The position numbers and the translations under genes are program-made. 20,517 bases of DNA. It comes from Bacteroidia bacterium (GTDB lineage Bacteria > Bacteroidota > Bacteroidia > Chitinophagales > Saprospiraceae). The stretch lies in NCBI GenBank assembly GCA_030431945.1, contig JAUIIF010000012.1:1-20517 (forward strand). The letters are read 5' to 3'. Positions 1 to 7,095 of this stretch are shown here, one piece after another; the stretch's first letter is position 1; each line of letters starts with the position of its first letter. A model generated the notes under the pieces. It was not told the origin of the DNA. It searched no databases and saw nothing but the letters and a program-made list of their open reading frames with translations.

Positions 1-519
1 CAGCTTACTCTGCGCGTAGTACTTGGAGCCATTATAGGCCTTCTCCCCGTGTTCTCCTCTGAGGCTCCCGAAGTCCACTCCCCCTTTCTTGTGCAGGGCA
101 CTGCTTACGTTGATCACCCGGCTACAAAGCCGGCAACAGCGAATGGCGGGCATTAAAGCCATCGTCAGTAAAAAATGCCCCAGGTGATTGACGCCAAACT
201 GCAGCTCGTAGCCATCCTGCGTAAGCTCCAGGCTATCCGTGTAGCAGCCGGCGTTGTTGATCAGGACGTCCAGTTTAGGGTGCTCCGCCAAAAATTCATC
301 AGCGGCCGCCCGAATGGAAGCGAAACTTGCCAAATCAAGTGGGAGGGTATCAATATGGTGGTTACCGGTTTTCTCGGTAATGGCCTGGGCGGTTTGTTGT
401 GCTTTAACTTCATCCCGGCAGGCGAGCACCAGATGCGCGCCGCGGCCAGCCAGCCGTTCGGCGGTAGCCCGGCCGATCCCGTCGTTTGCTCCCGTGATGA
501 GAATGGTCTTGTCTTTCAT
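1..519 (-). CDS. Short-chain dehydrogenase/reductase, C-terminus outside the window
   Basis: Classical SDR-family NAD(P)-dependent oxidoreductase, read from the ATG at 519 down to the window edge (173 codons, no stop seen). The N-terminus MKDKTILITGANDGIGR carries the TGxxxGIG dinucleotide-binding motif. Further on are LPLDLASFASIRA (the post-motif Asp), LINNAG (the NNAG motif), the catalytic-region VINVSSA, and YAQSK (YxxxK) just before the edge. The overall pattern resembles retinol-dehydrogenase/WW-oxidoreductase-like SDRs, which reduce or oxidise lipophilic carbonyl or alcohol substrates. The actual substrate cannot be told. The missing part is the substrate-binding C-terminal third. It is separated by 288 bases from the next minus-strand gene, so it is probably transcribed on its own. 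Family certain, specific function unknown. Confidence 0.93.
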   Translation of the reverse strand, partial: MKDKTILITGANDGIGRATAERLAGRGAHLVLACRDEVKAQQTAQAITEKTGNHHIDTLPLDLASFASIRAAADEFLAEHPKLDVLINNAGCYTDSLELTQDGYELQFGVNHLGHFLLTMALMPAIRCCRLCSRVINVSSALHKKGGVDFGSLRGEHGEKAYNGSKYYAQSKL

Positions 520-807
520 AGCAACGGATGACATAACACGGCAAGTGAGGATCAGGTTGTCGGGGTTGCCAGGATGTCGGGCTTCCGGAATTTTAAGCGA
601 CCGCTGCTTTGCGGTGGCCCGGGCAGAAATTGGCTGGGTTTTGCCTGCCTCCGTCCCTTGCCCGCACCTGCGGCCGCGCCCATACATATGGACGTCAATG
701 AAAGGAGGAAGCCTGGCTCAACCGTCCTGCGCACCTGTTCCGGCAGTGCTCGTTTTATTTATTGGCCCTGGAGCCTTTTGCCCGTTCCAGCCATCCCTGG
801 CCGGCAG
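520..807. other. Intergenic stretch with no supported gene
   Basis: This is the space between two minus-strand genes. It is GC-rich and holds only reading frames that look like chance (for example a 60-codon minus frame at 552-734 without family features). A small inverted repeat (ACCGC/GCGGT around 600-620) is not followed by a T-run. No clear TAnnTTTG promoter for the dehydrogenase was found. Confidence 0.5.
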
Positions 808-1350
808 TTACAGGATCAGGCTGGCTTCGCGGCGGATGGCCGCCTGGCCTACGCCGATAGCATCCTCCGGCTGGCGGCTACTCATCAGCCGCAGCCGGCT
901 GGCGACCTGCTCGCCGCTTTCAGCTCCTTCGGCAGCGCGGACAATTAACTGGCTTACGTTATCCCTTGCCTGGACCATGATGGACCAGAGGGCGTCACTG
1001 ACGTAGATTTGCTGGGTCACGTTATACTCGAATTCTTCCCGGATGGTCAGTAGCAAATTGGCCGTATACTGTTTGGCTCCGGAGCCGGCTGGTGCCGGCT
1101 GCCGCAATAACAAATTGGGCACATTGATCCGTTCCAGCATCAACGTCAGTCGTTCACAGGCCTGCAGGCGCAGGGCGTTCGTATTTTCCTTCTGCAGCGC
1201 AGCGTCGCCCGCCGGTGGTGCCTCCGCCCGTTGCACGAGCGCAATGATGGTTTCATTGAGTTGGGTCAACGTTTTATTGACGAGGGTGAACATAATACCG
1301 GCAATCAGGCCGAGGCCAAGCAACAAGATAAATAGCGTAGTCAGGTCCAT
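808..1350 (-). CDS. Small membrane-anchored conserved Bacteroidota protein (DUF7935-like)
   Basis: 180-residue protein. Residues about 4-24 form one strongly hydrophobic segment (FILLLGLGLIAGIMF) that looks like an N-terminal signal anchor. The rest is soluble and mostly helical, with a conserved-looking core REEFEYNVTQQIYVSDALW at about residues 105-123. I recognise this core as typical of a Bacteroidota family of unknown function, which I believe is catalogued as DUF7935; that assignment is from memory. No catalytic motif is visible. The protein probably sits in the inner membrane with its domain in the cytoplasm. It is divergent from the Fe-S carrier gene, and a good minus-strand promoter (TTTG, 21-base spacer, TACCTTTG) lies at 1457-1489. 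Function unknown. Confidence 0.8.
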   Translation of the reverse strand: MDLTTLFILLLGLGLIAGIMFTLVNKTLTQLNETIIALVQRAEAPPAGDAALQKENTNALRLQACERLTLMLERINVPNLLLRQPAPAGSGAKQYTANLLLTIREEFEYNVTQQIYVSDALWSIMVQARDNVSQLIVRAAEGAESGEQVASRLRLMSSRQPEDAIGVGQAAIRREASLIL

Positions 1351-1456
1351 AAGTCTGTTTTTAACCGAGCCGGAAGAATGTCATTTTCCGGCCTGGATGG
1401 CGGTACAAATCCGCCTCTTGATCAACCAAGCGTGGTCTGCGGTTGTTCAAACGCAA

Positions 1457-1489
1457 CAAAGGTAAACTTTGTAATTTTGCCGAGTCAAA
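1457..1489 (-). promoter_or_regulatory. Bacteroidota-type promoter for the 808-1350 gene
   Basis: On the minus strand TTTG (1489-1486), a 21-base spacer and TACCTTTG (1464-1457) match the Bacteroidota primary-sigma consensus TTTG-N19-21-TAnnTTTG exactly. The start codon lies about 105 bases downstream. It overlaps the plus-strand promoter at 1472-1479. Confidence 0.6.
1472..1479 (+). promoter_or_regulatory. -7 element upstream of the Fe-S carrier gene
   Basis: TAATTTTG is an exact TAnnTTTG match 19 bases before the ATG at 1499, implying a very short 5' leader. No good -33 TTTG is visible at the usual distance. The element lies inside the spacer of the minus-strand promoter. Confidence 0.45.
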
Positions 1490-1498
1490 TTGAATAGC

Positions 1499-1858
1499 AT
1501 GAGCGCCGACGTAAATACAGCTACCACCACTGCCCCGATCTCGATCACTCCTTCCGCGCTGGAACAACTCAAAGCACTGCGTGCGGAGTTGGGGGTAGAC
1601 GCTGATCATTTCCTCCGCATCGGTGTCCGCGGCGGTGGTTGCTCCGGGTTTGAGTACCAGTTGGGTTTTGACCTGCCGGAGGAAGACGATAAAAAGTACC
1701 AGCTGGGGGAAGAAACGATCCTGATGAAATCCGGCCACGCCCTGTACCTGATTGGGATGGAAATTGACTGGGCTACCGGCCTGAATAACCGTGGCTTCAC
1801 GTTCAACAACCCGAACGCCACGGAAACCTGTGGCTGTGGTACCAGCTTCAGCGCTTAA
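1499..1858 (+). CDS. A-type iron-sulfur carrier (HesB/IscA/ErpA family)
   Basis: 119-residue protein, the usual length for HesB/IscA-family carriers, which receive Fe-S clusters from the SUF/ISC scaffold and pass them to apo-enzymes in the cytoplasm. The three family cysteines are present: Cys48 in RGGGCSGFEYQLGFD, and Cys111/Cys113 in the C-terminal CGCGTSFSA. The sequence between them has the typical GxxILxxxxSxxYLxGxxIDW-like pattern (ETILMKSGHALYLIGMEIDWATG). I chose the ATG at 1499; an in-frame TTG at 1490 would add only three residues. A methyltransferase gene follows after 11 bases, so the two are probably co-transcribed. Which member of the family (IscA, SufA or ErpA) it is cannot be decided from sequence alone. 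Confidence 0.95.
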   Translation: MSADVNTATTTAPISITPSALEQLKALRAELGVDADHFLRIGVRGGGCSGFEYQLGFDLPEEDDKKYQLGEETILMKSGHALYLIGMEIDWATGLNNRGFTFNNPNATETCGCGTSFSA

Positions 1859-1869
1859 TTTAACCCTGC

Positions 1870-2655
1870 ATGGCTTTTGGCCACCTCTTACCACCCCCGC
1901 CGGCCAGGCGCCGGGGAATTCCGCTCTATTATGACAAGTCGGAAAATGAAGTTCGGGCGGATGTCTACGAGCGCTACGATGAATTGGTGACCCGCCAGAC
2001 GGCGCTGCACCTGGCCGACCACCTGCACGGTGGTTACCCCTTTCAACCTTTGCTGAATTACGTTCTACAACACCTGCCCCTTACCACGCAACTGGCCGTC
2101 GCAGATGTGGGTTGCAGCGTGGGCCGACTGGCAGCCGAGCTGGCGCAGCGTAACGCTGCGTGGGACGTGTACGGGGTAGACCTGAGCTACCAAATGCTGC
2201 GGCAGGGGAACGACTACTGGGTCAGGGGAGAAAACCTGCGCCCCAACCTCATTCGTTACGGGTGGAGTACGCCCGACTTAGCGGGGCAAAAACTGGCGAA
2301 TCTCCACTTTGCGCTCGCAAAGGGGGAGCAGCTCCCTTTTGCGGACGCTTCACTTGATGTTGTCCTTAATACCTTTCTAATCGACCGCCTCGCCGTCCCT
2401 TTCAGCGCATTTCAGGAATGGGCCCGTGTACTTAAGCCCGGCGGTACCCTCCTCACTGTTTCACCACTGAATTTTTTGCAACCTGCTGGCTGGCGACAGG
2501 CCCACCCGCCCGTAAAGATACTGGAACACCTGAAGGACCGGAACTGGGAATTGCGGGACTGGACGGACCCCCTGACTTTGTTTGAACCCATGGATGTACG
2601 GGGAAACGGTGTGAACTGGCAGTGCGTAGCCTTTGCCGTCCGGAAGAAAGGGTGA
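1870..2655 (+). CDS. Class I SAM-dependent methyltransferase
   Basis: 261-residue cytoplasmic protein with a Rossmann-type methyltransferase domain (Methyltransf_11/UbiE-like). Motif I is VADVGCSVGRLA (about 77-88), the acidic end of strand 2 is VYGVDLSYQML (about 100-110), the motif IV region is LPFADASLDVVLNTFLIDRL (about 157-176), and VLKPGGTLLTVSP (about 189-201) is the classic post-motif loop. The first 18 residues are Pro/Arg-rich and unusual, but no better in-frame start exists before the conserved part. The start lies 11 bases after the stop of the Fe-S carrier gene, suggesting one transcript. The substrate is unknown. The pairing might point to modification or cofactor chemistry linked to Fe-S enzymes, but that is speculation. 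Confidence 0.88.
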   Translation: MAFGHLLPPPPARRRGIPLYYDKSENEVRADVYERYDELVTRQTALHLADHLHGGYPFQPLLNYVLQHLPLTTQLAVADVGCSVGRLAAELAQRNAAWDVYGVDLSYQMLRQGNDYWVRGENLRPNLIRYGWSTPDLAGQKLANLHFALAKGEQLPFADASLDVVLNTFLIDRLAVPFSAFQEWARVLKPGGTLLTVSPLNFLQPAGWRQAHPPVKILEHLKDRNWELRDWTDPLTLFEPMDVRGNGVNWQCVAFAVRKKG

Positions 2656-2741
2656 TGCCCACGGCCAAGAAATCCCGGACCTGATACGTGCACCAAAGGG
2701 TTGCTATCCGGGATCAGGCTTAGAAAATTCGGGGCTTTGGC

Positions 2742-2771
2742 TTGGTCTCGTGTAAATAACCATTACCTTTT
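2742..2771 (+). promoter_or_regulatory. Candidate promoter of the 2809-4845 gene
   Basis: TTG (2742-2744), a 19-base spacer and TACCTTTT (2764-2771, seven of eight matches to TAnnTTTG) lie just upstream of the lipoprotein gene, giving a 5' leader of about 30 bases. Spacing is as expected for the Bacteroidota housekeeping sigma factor. Confidence 0.5.
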
Positions 2772-2808
2772 CCAGCTATTCAAGCAGACTATCCACACCA
2801 AGTAACAC

Positions 2809-4845
2809 ATGAATCCGATTCCGACCCTATCCTACCTGGCCTGGTACTGCCTACTGGCCGCACTCCTGTGCCTGCCCAGTGCGTGCGGCGGACCGCGAAC
2901 GGCCACGCAGGGGGAACTGCCCTACAAAAAGTTACTCCAGAGTGCCGAAGCAGAAGTTGCTGCCGGCAATTACCGGGCGGCGGCCGACCACTACCGGGCG
3001 GCTTATGACCAGAAGCCACGGAAGAAAGAGGTCCTCTACCAGGCTGCGGAACTCTACACCCGGGTCCGGGATTACCGCAAAGCAGCCAATGCCTATCAGT
3101 TTCTGGAGGCCAACGAACAACGCTGGCCGTTGCTGGGCCTCCAGTACGGTCGGGCGCTCAAGCAAGACGGGCGCTACGAGCAGGCCAGAAGACAGCTTGC
3201 CCTCTTCCGGGAATCTTATAACGGAGCGGACCGCGCCATTGTCACCGAAATTGTCAACAACGAACTCGCGGGGATCCAGCTGGCCCAGCGGGGAAGTGAG
3301 ACGAACCCTGCGGTTGATATTGACCGCCCCGGACGCGGCGTCAACACCAGCACCGATGAGTTCGGGCCGGTGGCCGTTGCGGGCGATCAGCTTTACTTTA
3401 CCAGTACGGCCGGGGGGCAGAGCCGGCTGTACCAAAGCCGCCTCCAGGCCAAGGAATGGACGAAGGCGACCGTCCCTCCCGGCTTTCCCGTCATTGCGGA
3501 GGGAGAGTTTGGTACGGGCAGTTTCAGTCCGGACGGACAGGTCTTTTTCTTCACGATCTGCAGTGGTCTTACCGGAGAAGATGCAACCAATCGCTGCGAA
3601 ATATTCCGGGGAGAACGCAATACGGCCGGAGTCTGGAGCCAGCCGAAGCGCCTGAGCCCGGAGGTGAATCAACCCGATTGCAACAATGCCTTCCCCTATG
3701 TCTTTTTTGCCGCAGACGGGCGAGCGGTCCTCTACTTTGCCAGCGACCGCCCCGGAGGGCGGGGCGGAATGGACCTGTACCTCAGCACCCAGGTCGCACC
3801 GGGAGACCCGACTTTGTTTTCAGTCCCCCAGCCCGTTTCGGCCGTCGTCAATACCGTCAGCGACGAAATCACTCCCTTCTACGATGCGGAACAAGGCATA
3901 CTGTATTTCGCCAGTAACGGTCACCCCGGCTACGGCGGGCTCGACATTTTTCGTACTTCGCGGGGGCCATTGGGCGACTTTGAGCAGCCACTGAACCTGG
4001 GCGAGCCGGTTAATTCAGCGGCTGACGACTACGGTTTGTCGCTGGCCTCCGGCACCGGGCGGGGCTACCTCACCAGTAACCGAATCTTCGAGGAAAGTAA
4101 AACCAATACAACGGAGACGGACATTTATGCCCTTAATTTCAGGGCCGGCCGCGCCCGGCTCAAGGCCATGGTGTACGATAACACAACCGGGGCGGAGCTG
4201 GGAGGGGCGGAAGTTATACTTTTCGAAATTTCCCCGGACGGGCGGGCGACGGAACTGGAGCGCCGCAGTTTCCCGACCGGCGTCTACGACTTTAACCTGC
4301 AACCCGGCAGCCGCTACCGGGTCGTCATTACCCGTGAAGGGTATCAGCGGGCAGAATACCAGGTGGAAACCAGCGCGACGGGGTCCACCCTTTACGGGCA
4401 GCCGGTTTTCCTGCGGCGCAGCGCCACCCCGCAGGAAGAAGGGGCGCGGACGCAGGTGCAGGGCGGTGGTAACCGGCCACCGCTGCCACCGCCTGCGGCA
4501 ACGCCGCAGCCGGGCGACCAAGCCCCCGTGCCTCTGCCCTCAAAGTCCCCAACTCTTGCACCTGCGGCCGCGCCTGCCACCATCCCACCGGTTGCCTATC
4601 GCATCCAGATCAGTGCCGTACGGGACTTTAACCCTACGGACGGCAAATTCGAAGCCATTCGGGCAATCGGAGAGGTACAGTCCGAACCGGTTCCCGGTAA
4701 GAACCTGCAACGGGTTATGGTTGGTTTTTTCACCACTTCCGATGCCGCCAGGCAGGCGCTCCTGCGGGTACAGGCCAACGGTTTCCCCTCGGCTTTTGCC
4801 GTTCGTTATGACAACGGCAAACGTTACGGCCTGGTAAAATTATAG
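2809..4845 (+). CDS. PorE-like envelope lipoprotein: TPR, PD40 propeller, CarboxypepD-like and SPOR domains
   Basis: 678 residues. The N-terminus is a signal peptide with Cys26 after LLCLPSA, probably a lipoprotein (Pro at -3 makes the lipobox imperfect). TPR-like helices (about 36-160) follow, with repeats such as AAADHYRAAYDQKP and AANAYQFLEA. A beta-propeller of PD40 repeats (about 180-440) shows SPDGQVFFFT, ADGRAVLYFASDRPGGRGGMD and ILYFASNGHPGYGGLDIF. Next come a CarboxypepD regulatory-like beta-sandwich (about 447-535), a Pro-rich linker (about 541-594) and a C-terminal SPOR-like domain (about 596-668: YRIQISAVRDF ... MVGFFTTSDAARQALLRVQANGF). The same order with a C-terminal OmpA domain is known from PorE-type proteins linked to type IX secretion; here SPOR, which binds peptidoglycan glycan strands, takes that place. 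The likely role is an outer-membrane structural or secretion-associated lipoprotein contacting peptidoglycan. Confidence 0.85.
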   Translation: MNPIPTLSYLAWYCLLAALLCLPSACGGPRTATQGELPYKKLLQSAEAEVAAGNYRAAADHYRAAYDQKPRKKEVLYQAAELYTRVRDYRKAANAYQFLEANEQRWPLLGLQYGRALKQDGRYEQARRQLALFRESYNGADRAIVTEIVNNELAGIQLAQRGSETNPAVDIDRPGRGVNTSTDEFGPVAVAGDQLYFTSTAGGQSRLYQSRLQAKEWTKATVPPGFPVIAEGEFGTGSFSPDGQVFFFTICSGLTGEDATNRCEIFRGERNTAGVWSQPKRLSPEVNQPDCNNAFPYVFFAADGRAVLYFASDRPGGRGGMDLYLSTQVAPGDPTLFSVPQPVSAVVNTVSDEITPFYDAEQGILYFASNGHPGYGGLDIFRTSRGPLGDFEQPLNLGEPVNSAADDYGLSLASGTGRGYLTSNRIFEESKTNTTETDIYALNFRAGRARLKAMVYDNTTGAELGGAEVILFEISPDGRATELERRSFPTGVYDFNLQPGSRYRVVITREGYQRAEYQVETSATGSTLYGQPVFLRRSATPQEEGARTQVQGGGNRPPLPPPAATPQPGDQAPVPLPSKSPTLAPAAAPATIPPVAYRIQISAVRDFNPTDGKFEAIRAIGEVQSEPVPGKNLQRVMVGFFTTSDAARQALLRVQANGFPSAFAVRYDNGKRYGLVKL

Positions 4846-4891
4846 TACCTGCCAGCTCCCGCAACGCAGCAGGAGCCAACCTACTTTAACG

Positions 4892-4916
4892 TTTGGTTGT
4901 TCATAAATCAACCAAA
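4892..4916. repeat. 8-bp inverted repeat just before the thioredoxin gene
   Basis: TTTGGTTG (4892-4899) and CAACCAAA (4909-4916) are perfect complements around a 9-base AT-rich loop, ending 12 bases before the thioredoxin ATG. It could be an operator, an RNA hairpin in the leader, or a weak terminator of the preceding gene; no proper T-run follows. Confidence 0.5.
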
Positions 4917-4928
4917 ATTTATAAAGCA

Positions 4929-5243
4929 ATGGCTGAAAAACAAACAACCTCTTTCCGGGACCTGATTAATGGCGACACGCCCGTCCTGATTGACTTTTTT
5001 GCAACCTGGTGTGGTCCCTGCCATGCCTACAGTCCTATCCTGCAGCAGCTGAAAAAGGAGGAAGGTGATGATTTACGGCTCGTAAAAATTGACGTGGACC
5101 GTAACCAGGAAATCTGCCAGAAGCTGGGCGTTACGTCCATGCCGACGACCATTATTTTTCAAAATGGCGAGCAGAAATTCCGTGCGGCCGGCGTGCAGAG
5201 TATCGGGGTACTGAAAGCGGAACTGGAAAAGCTGCGCGCCTGA
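4929..5243 (+). CDS. Thioredoxin
   Basis: 104-residue thioredoxin, the standard length for this small cytoplasmic disulfide reductase. The active site FFATWCGPCHAYSP has Cys28 and Cys31. The buried Asp22 (VLIDFF) and the cis-proline at 72 (GVTSMPTTIIF) are in place. The residue after the second cysteine is His where many thioredoxins have Lys. The ATG at 4929 was chosen because the domain begins right after it and homologues have no N-terminal extension; an upstream in-frame TTG at 4893 lies inside the inverted repeat and is unlikely. There is no signal peptide. It lies 83 bases after the lipoprotein gene on the same strand, and its reductase partner is not in the window. Confidence 0.95.
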   Translation: MAEKQTTSFRDLINGDTPVLIDFFATWCGPCHAYSPILQQLKKEEGDDLRLVKIDVDRNQEICQKLGVTSMPTTIIFQNGEQKFRAAGVQSIGVLKAELEKLRA

Positions 5244-5381
5244 TCAGGCGGTCTGATATTTCCTGACTCTTTACAGACTGAACGGATTGTTGCGGCGTTT
5301 TACCCCCGGATAAAATAGTGGCCGCAGGCTATTCTTTTGCCCGCTAATCATTACCTGACCTTATATTGCGGCCTTACCGCT

Positions 5382-6944
5382 ATGAATCCATCCCTTAGTC
5401 CGTATGCTATTCTTGGAATCATCGCCGCTTATTTCGCGGTGCTGATCCTGATTTCTTATCTGACCAGTCGGGGGGGGAATGATAATGATTCCTTTTTCCT
5501 GGCGGGCCGTAAGTCACCGTGGCCACTGGTCGCGATCGGGATGATTGGGGCCAGTTTGTCCGGGGTTACGTTTATCAGTGTTCCCGGGGCCGTTGGGGCC
5601 GGCGGGGCAAACCAGGCCTTCAGTTACATGCAGGTAGTATTGGGCTATTTGTTGGGCTATCTCTTTATTGCCGTAGTCCTTCTTCCGCTGTACTACAAGC
5701 TGGGGCTGACGAGCATTTATGAGTACTTAAAAAGCAGGATTGGCCCACACGCCTATAAAGTCGGCGCTTTTTACTTTTTACTTTCCAGGGTTATCGGAGC
5801 TTCCTTTCGCCTTTTTCTGGTGGCCATTGTCCTGCAAGAGTTCGTTACCGGTCCGTTGGGGGTACCCTTTGCCGCTACCGTAGCGATTACCATTGTCCTG
5901 ATCTGGCTCTATACCTTTCAGGGAGGTATTAAGACCATTGTTTATACGGATACCCTCCAGACGGTGTGCATGCTGTTGGCGGCAGGAATGACGGTGTACT
6001 TCATTGGTGAGGCGCTGGAAACGGATCTTGGCGGCATGGTGGAACTGATTCGCAATAGCGATTACAGCCAACTTTTTTTCTTTGAAGGGGGCTGGACGGA
6101 CCCTAATAACTTCTGGAAACAATTTTTCAGCGGCGCCCTGATCACCATCGTCATGACGGGGTTAGATCAGGACATGATGCAGAAGAACCTGAGCATGCCC
6201 AATTTTCGGGACGCGCAAAAGAACATGGCTGTTTTCAGCTTCGTGCTGATTTTTGCCAACCTGCTTTTTTTAGCTCTAGGGGCCTTGCTGTACATCTACG
6301 CCACCAGTGTTGGCCTCACCATTCCGGAATCTTCGGATCAGCTCTACCCCAGTATTGCCTTACGACATCTGCCCCCGGCGGCAGGGATTGTTTTCGTGCT
6401 TGGCCTCATCGCTGCAGCCTACTCAAGTGCAGACAGTGCCCTTACGGCACTGACGACTTCTTTTTGCGTGGACTTTCTGGGCATGAATGAAGCAGCGCCG
6501 CAAGACAAGACGACGGAAGCGTTAAAGAAAGAAAAACGTCAGCGACTCTACGTCCACCTTGGCTTTTCCGCCCTCTTGTTTTTAGTAATTCTGGCCTTTA
6601 AAACAATTGGCGACCAAGCGGTGATTAACAGCCTGTTTAAAGCTGCGGGCTATACCTACGGGCCACTGCTCGGTCTTTTTGCCTTTGGTCTCTTCACGCG
6701 TCTGCGGGTCCGCGAAGTAGTGTACCTGGGTAAAGTAAAAATCCCCGCTCTGCTGATCATTTGCATCGCTGCCCCGGTTATTTCGATGCTGACCGATTAC
6801 TACTCGGAGGAACTCATGGGAGGCTTTAAATTTGGCTTTTTAATTCTCGCCTTTAATGGCCTCCTGACCTTTCTTGGTCTCATTGCCCTCAGCGACTTTG
6901 GGGACTTCCAGCCCGTGGCGGAAAACGACCACGAACAAGGTTAG
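5382..6944 (+). CDS. Sodium:solute symporter (SSS family)
   Basis: 520-residue polytopic inner-membrane protein of the SSS/SLC5 family, which uses the sodium gradient to import sugars, organic acids, amino acids or similar solutes. The start fits the family: PYAILGIIAAYFAVLILISYLTSR is the first membrane segment, then DSFFLAGRKSPWPLVAIGMIGASLSGVTFISVPG (TM2 region). TGLDQDMMQKNLS (about 262-274) is a family signature. AAAYSSADSALTALTTSF (about 360-377) carries the Ser/Thr pair expected at the Na2 site on TM8. About thirteen hydrophobic segments can be counted. The ATG at 5382 is preferred to an in-frame TTG at 5337. The substrate is unknown and neighbours give no hint; it is probably a single-gene unit. 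Confidence 0.92.
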   Translation: MNPSLSPYAILGIIAAYFAVLILISYLTSRGGNDNDSFFLAGRKSPWPLVAIGMIGASLSGVTFISVPGAVGAGGANQAFSYMQVVLGYLLGYLFIAVVLLPLYYKLGLTSIYEYLKSRIGPHAYKVGAFYFLLSRVIGASFRLFLVAIVLQEFVTGPLGVPFAATVAITIVLIWLYTFQGGIKTIVYTDTLQTVCMLLAAGMTVYFIGEALETDLGGMVELIRNSDYSQLFFFEGGWTDPNNFWKQFFSGALITIVMTGLDQDMMQKNLSMPNFRDAQKNMAVFSFVLIFANLLFLALGALLYIYATSVGLTIPESSDQLYPSIALRHLPPAAGIVFVLGLIAAAYSSADSALTALTTSFCVDFLGMNEAAPQDKTTEALKKEKRQRLYVHLGFSALLFLVILAFKTIGDQAVINSLFKAAGYTYGPLLGLFAFGLFTRLRVREVVYLGKVKIPALLIICIAAPVISMLTDYYSEELMGGFKFGFLILAFNGLLTFLGLIALSDFGDFQPVAENDHEQG

Positions 6945-7062
6945 AGACACGCCCCTGGTGCACTGTTTTACCGGGCGCCCCGGAAATGGAGGCGTTGATT
7001 GGACAATTTAGCGGTCGGCTTTCCCGGCTGAAAACCGATTGTCTTAGCAAGCATTGGAAGTG

Positions 7063-7070
7063 TATCTTGC
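7063..7070 (+). promoter_or_regulatory. Weak candidate -7 element for fabH
   Basis: TATCTTGC (TAnnTT core, imperfect 3' end) lies 26 bases before the fabH ATG, with a TTG at 7039-7041 at a 21-base spacing. Confidence 0.25.
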
Positions 7071-7095
7071 GCCACCTAACTGAAAACAACCCAAT

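Noticed and set aside
254..1006. Long plus-strand open frame (250 codons), with others at 175-531 and 574-948
   Set aside because: They run antisense to the dehydrogenase and the 808-1350 gene, show no family motif, and have Arg/Ser/Pro-rich composition typical of shadow frames in GC-rich DNA.
2672..2714. Inverted repeat ATCCCGGA/TCCGGGAT as a terminator after the methyltransferase gene
   Set aside because: The loop is about 27 bases and no T-run follows; a competing CCTGAT/ATCAGG pairing also exists. Not convincing as an intrinsic terminator.
6971..6983. CCGGG-CGC-CCCGG hairpin after the symporter gene as a terminator
   Set aside because: The stem is only 5 bp and neither strand has a following T-run.
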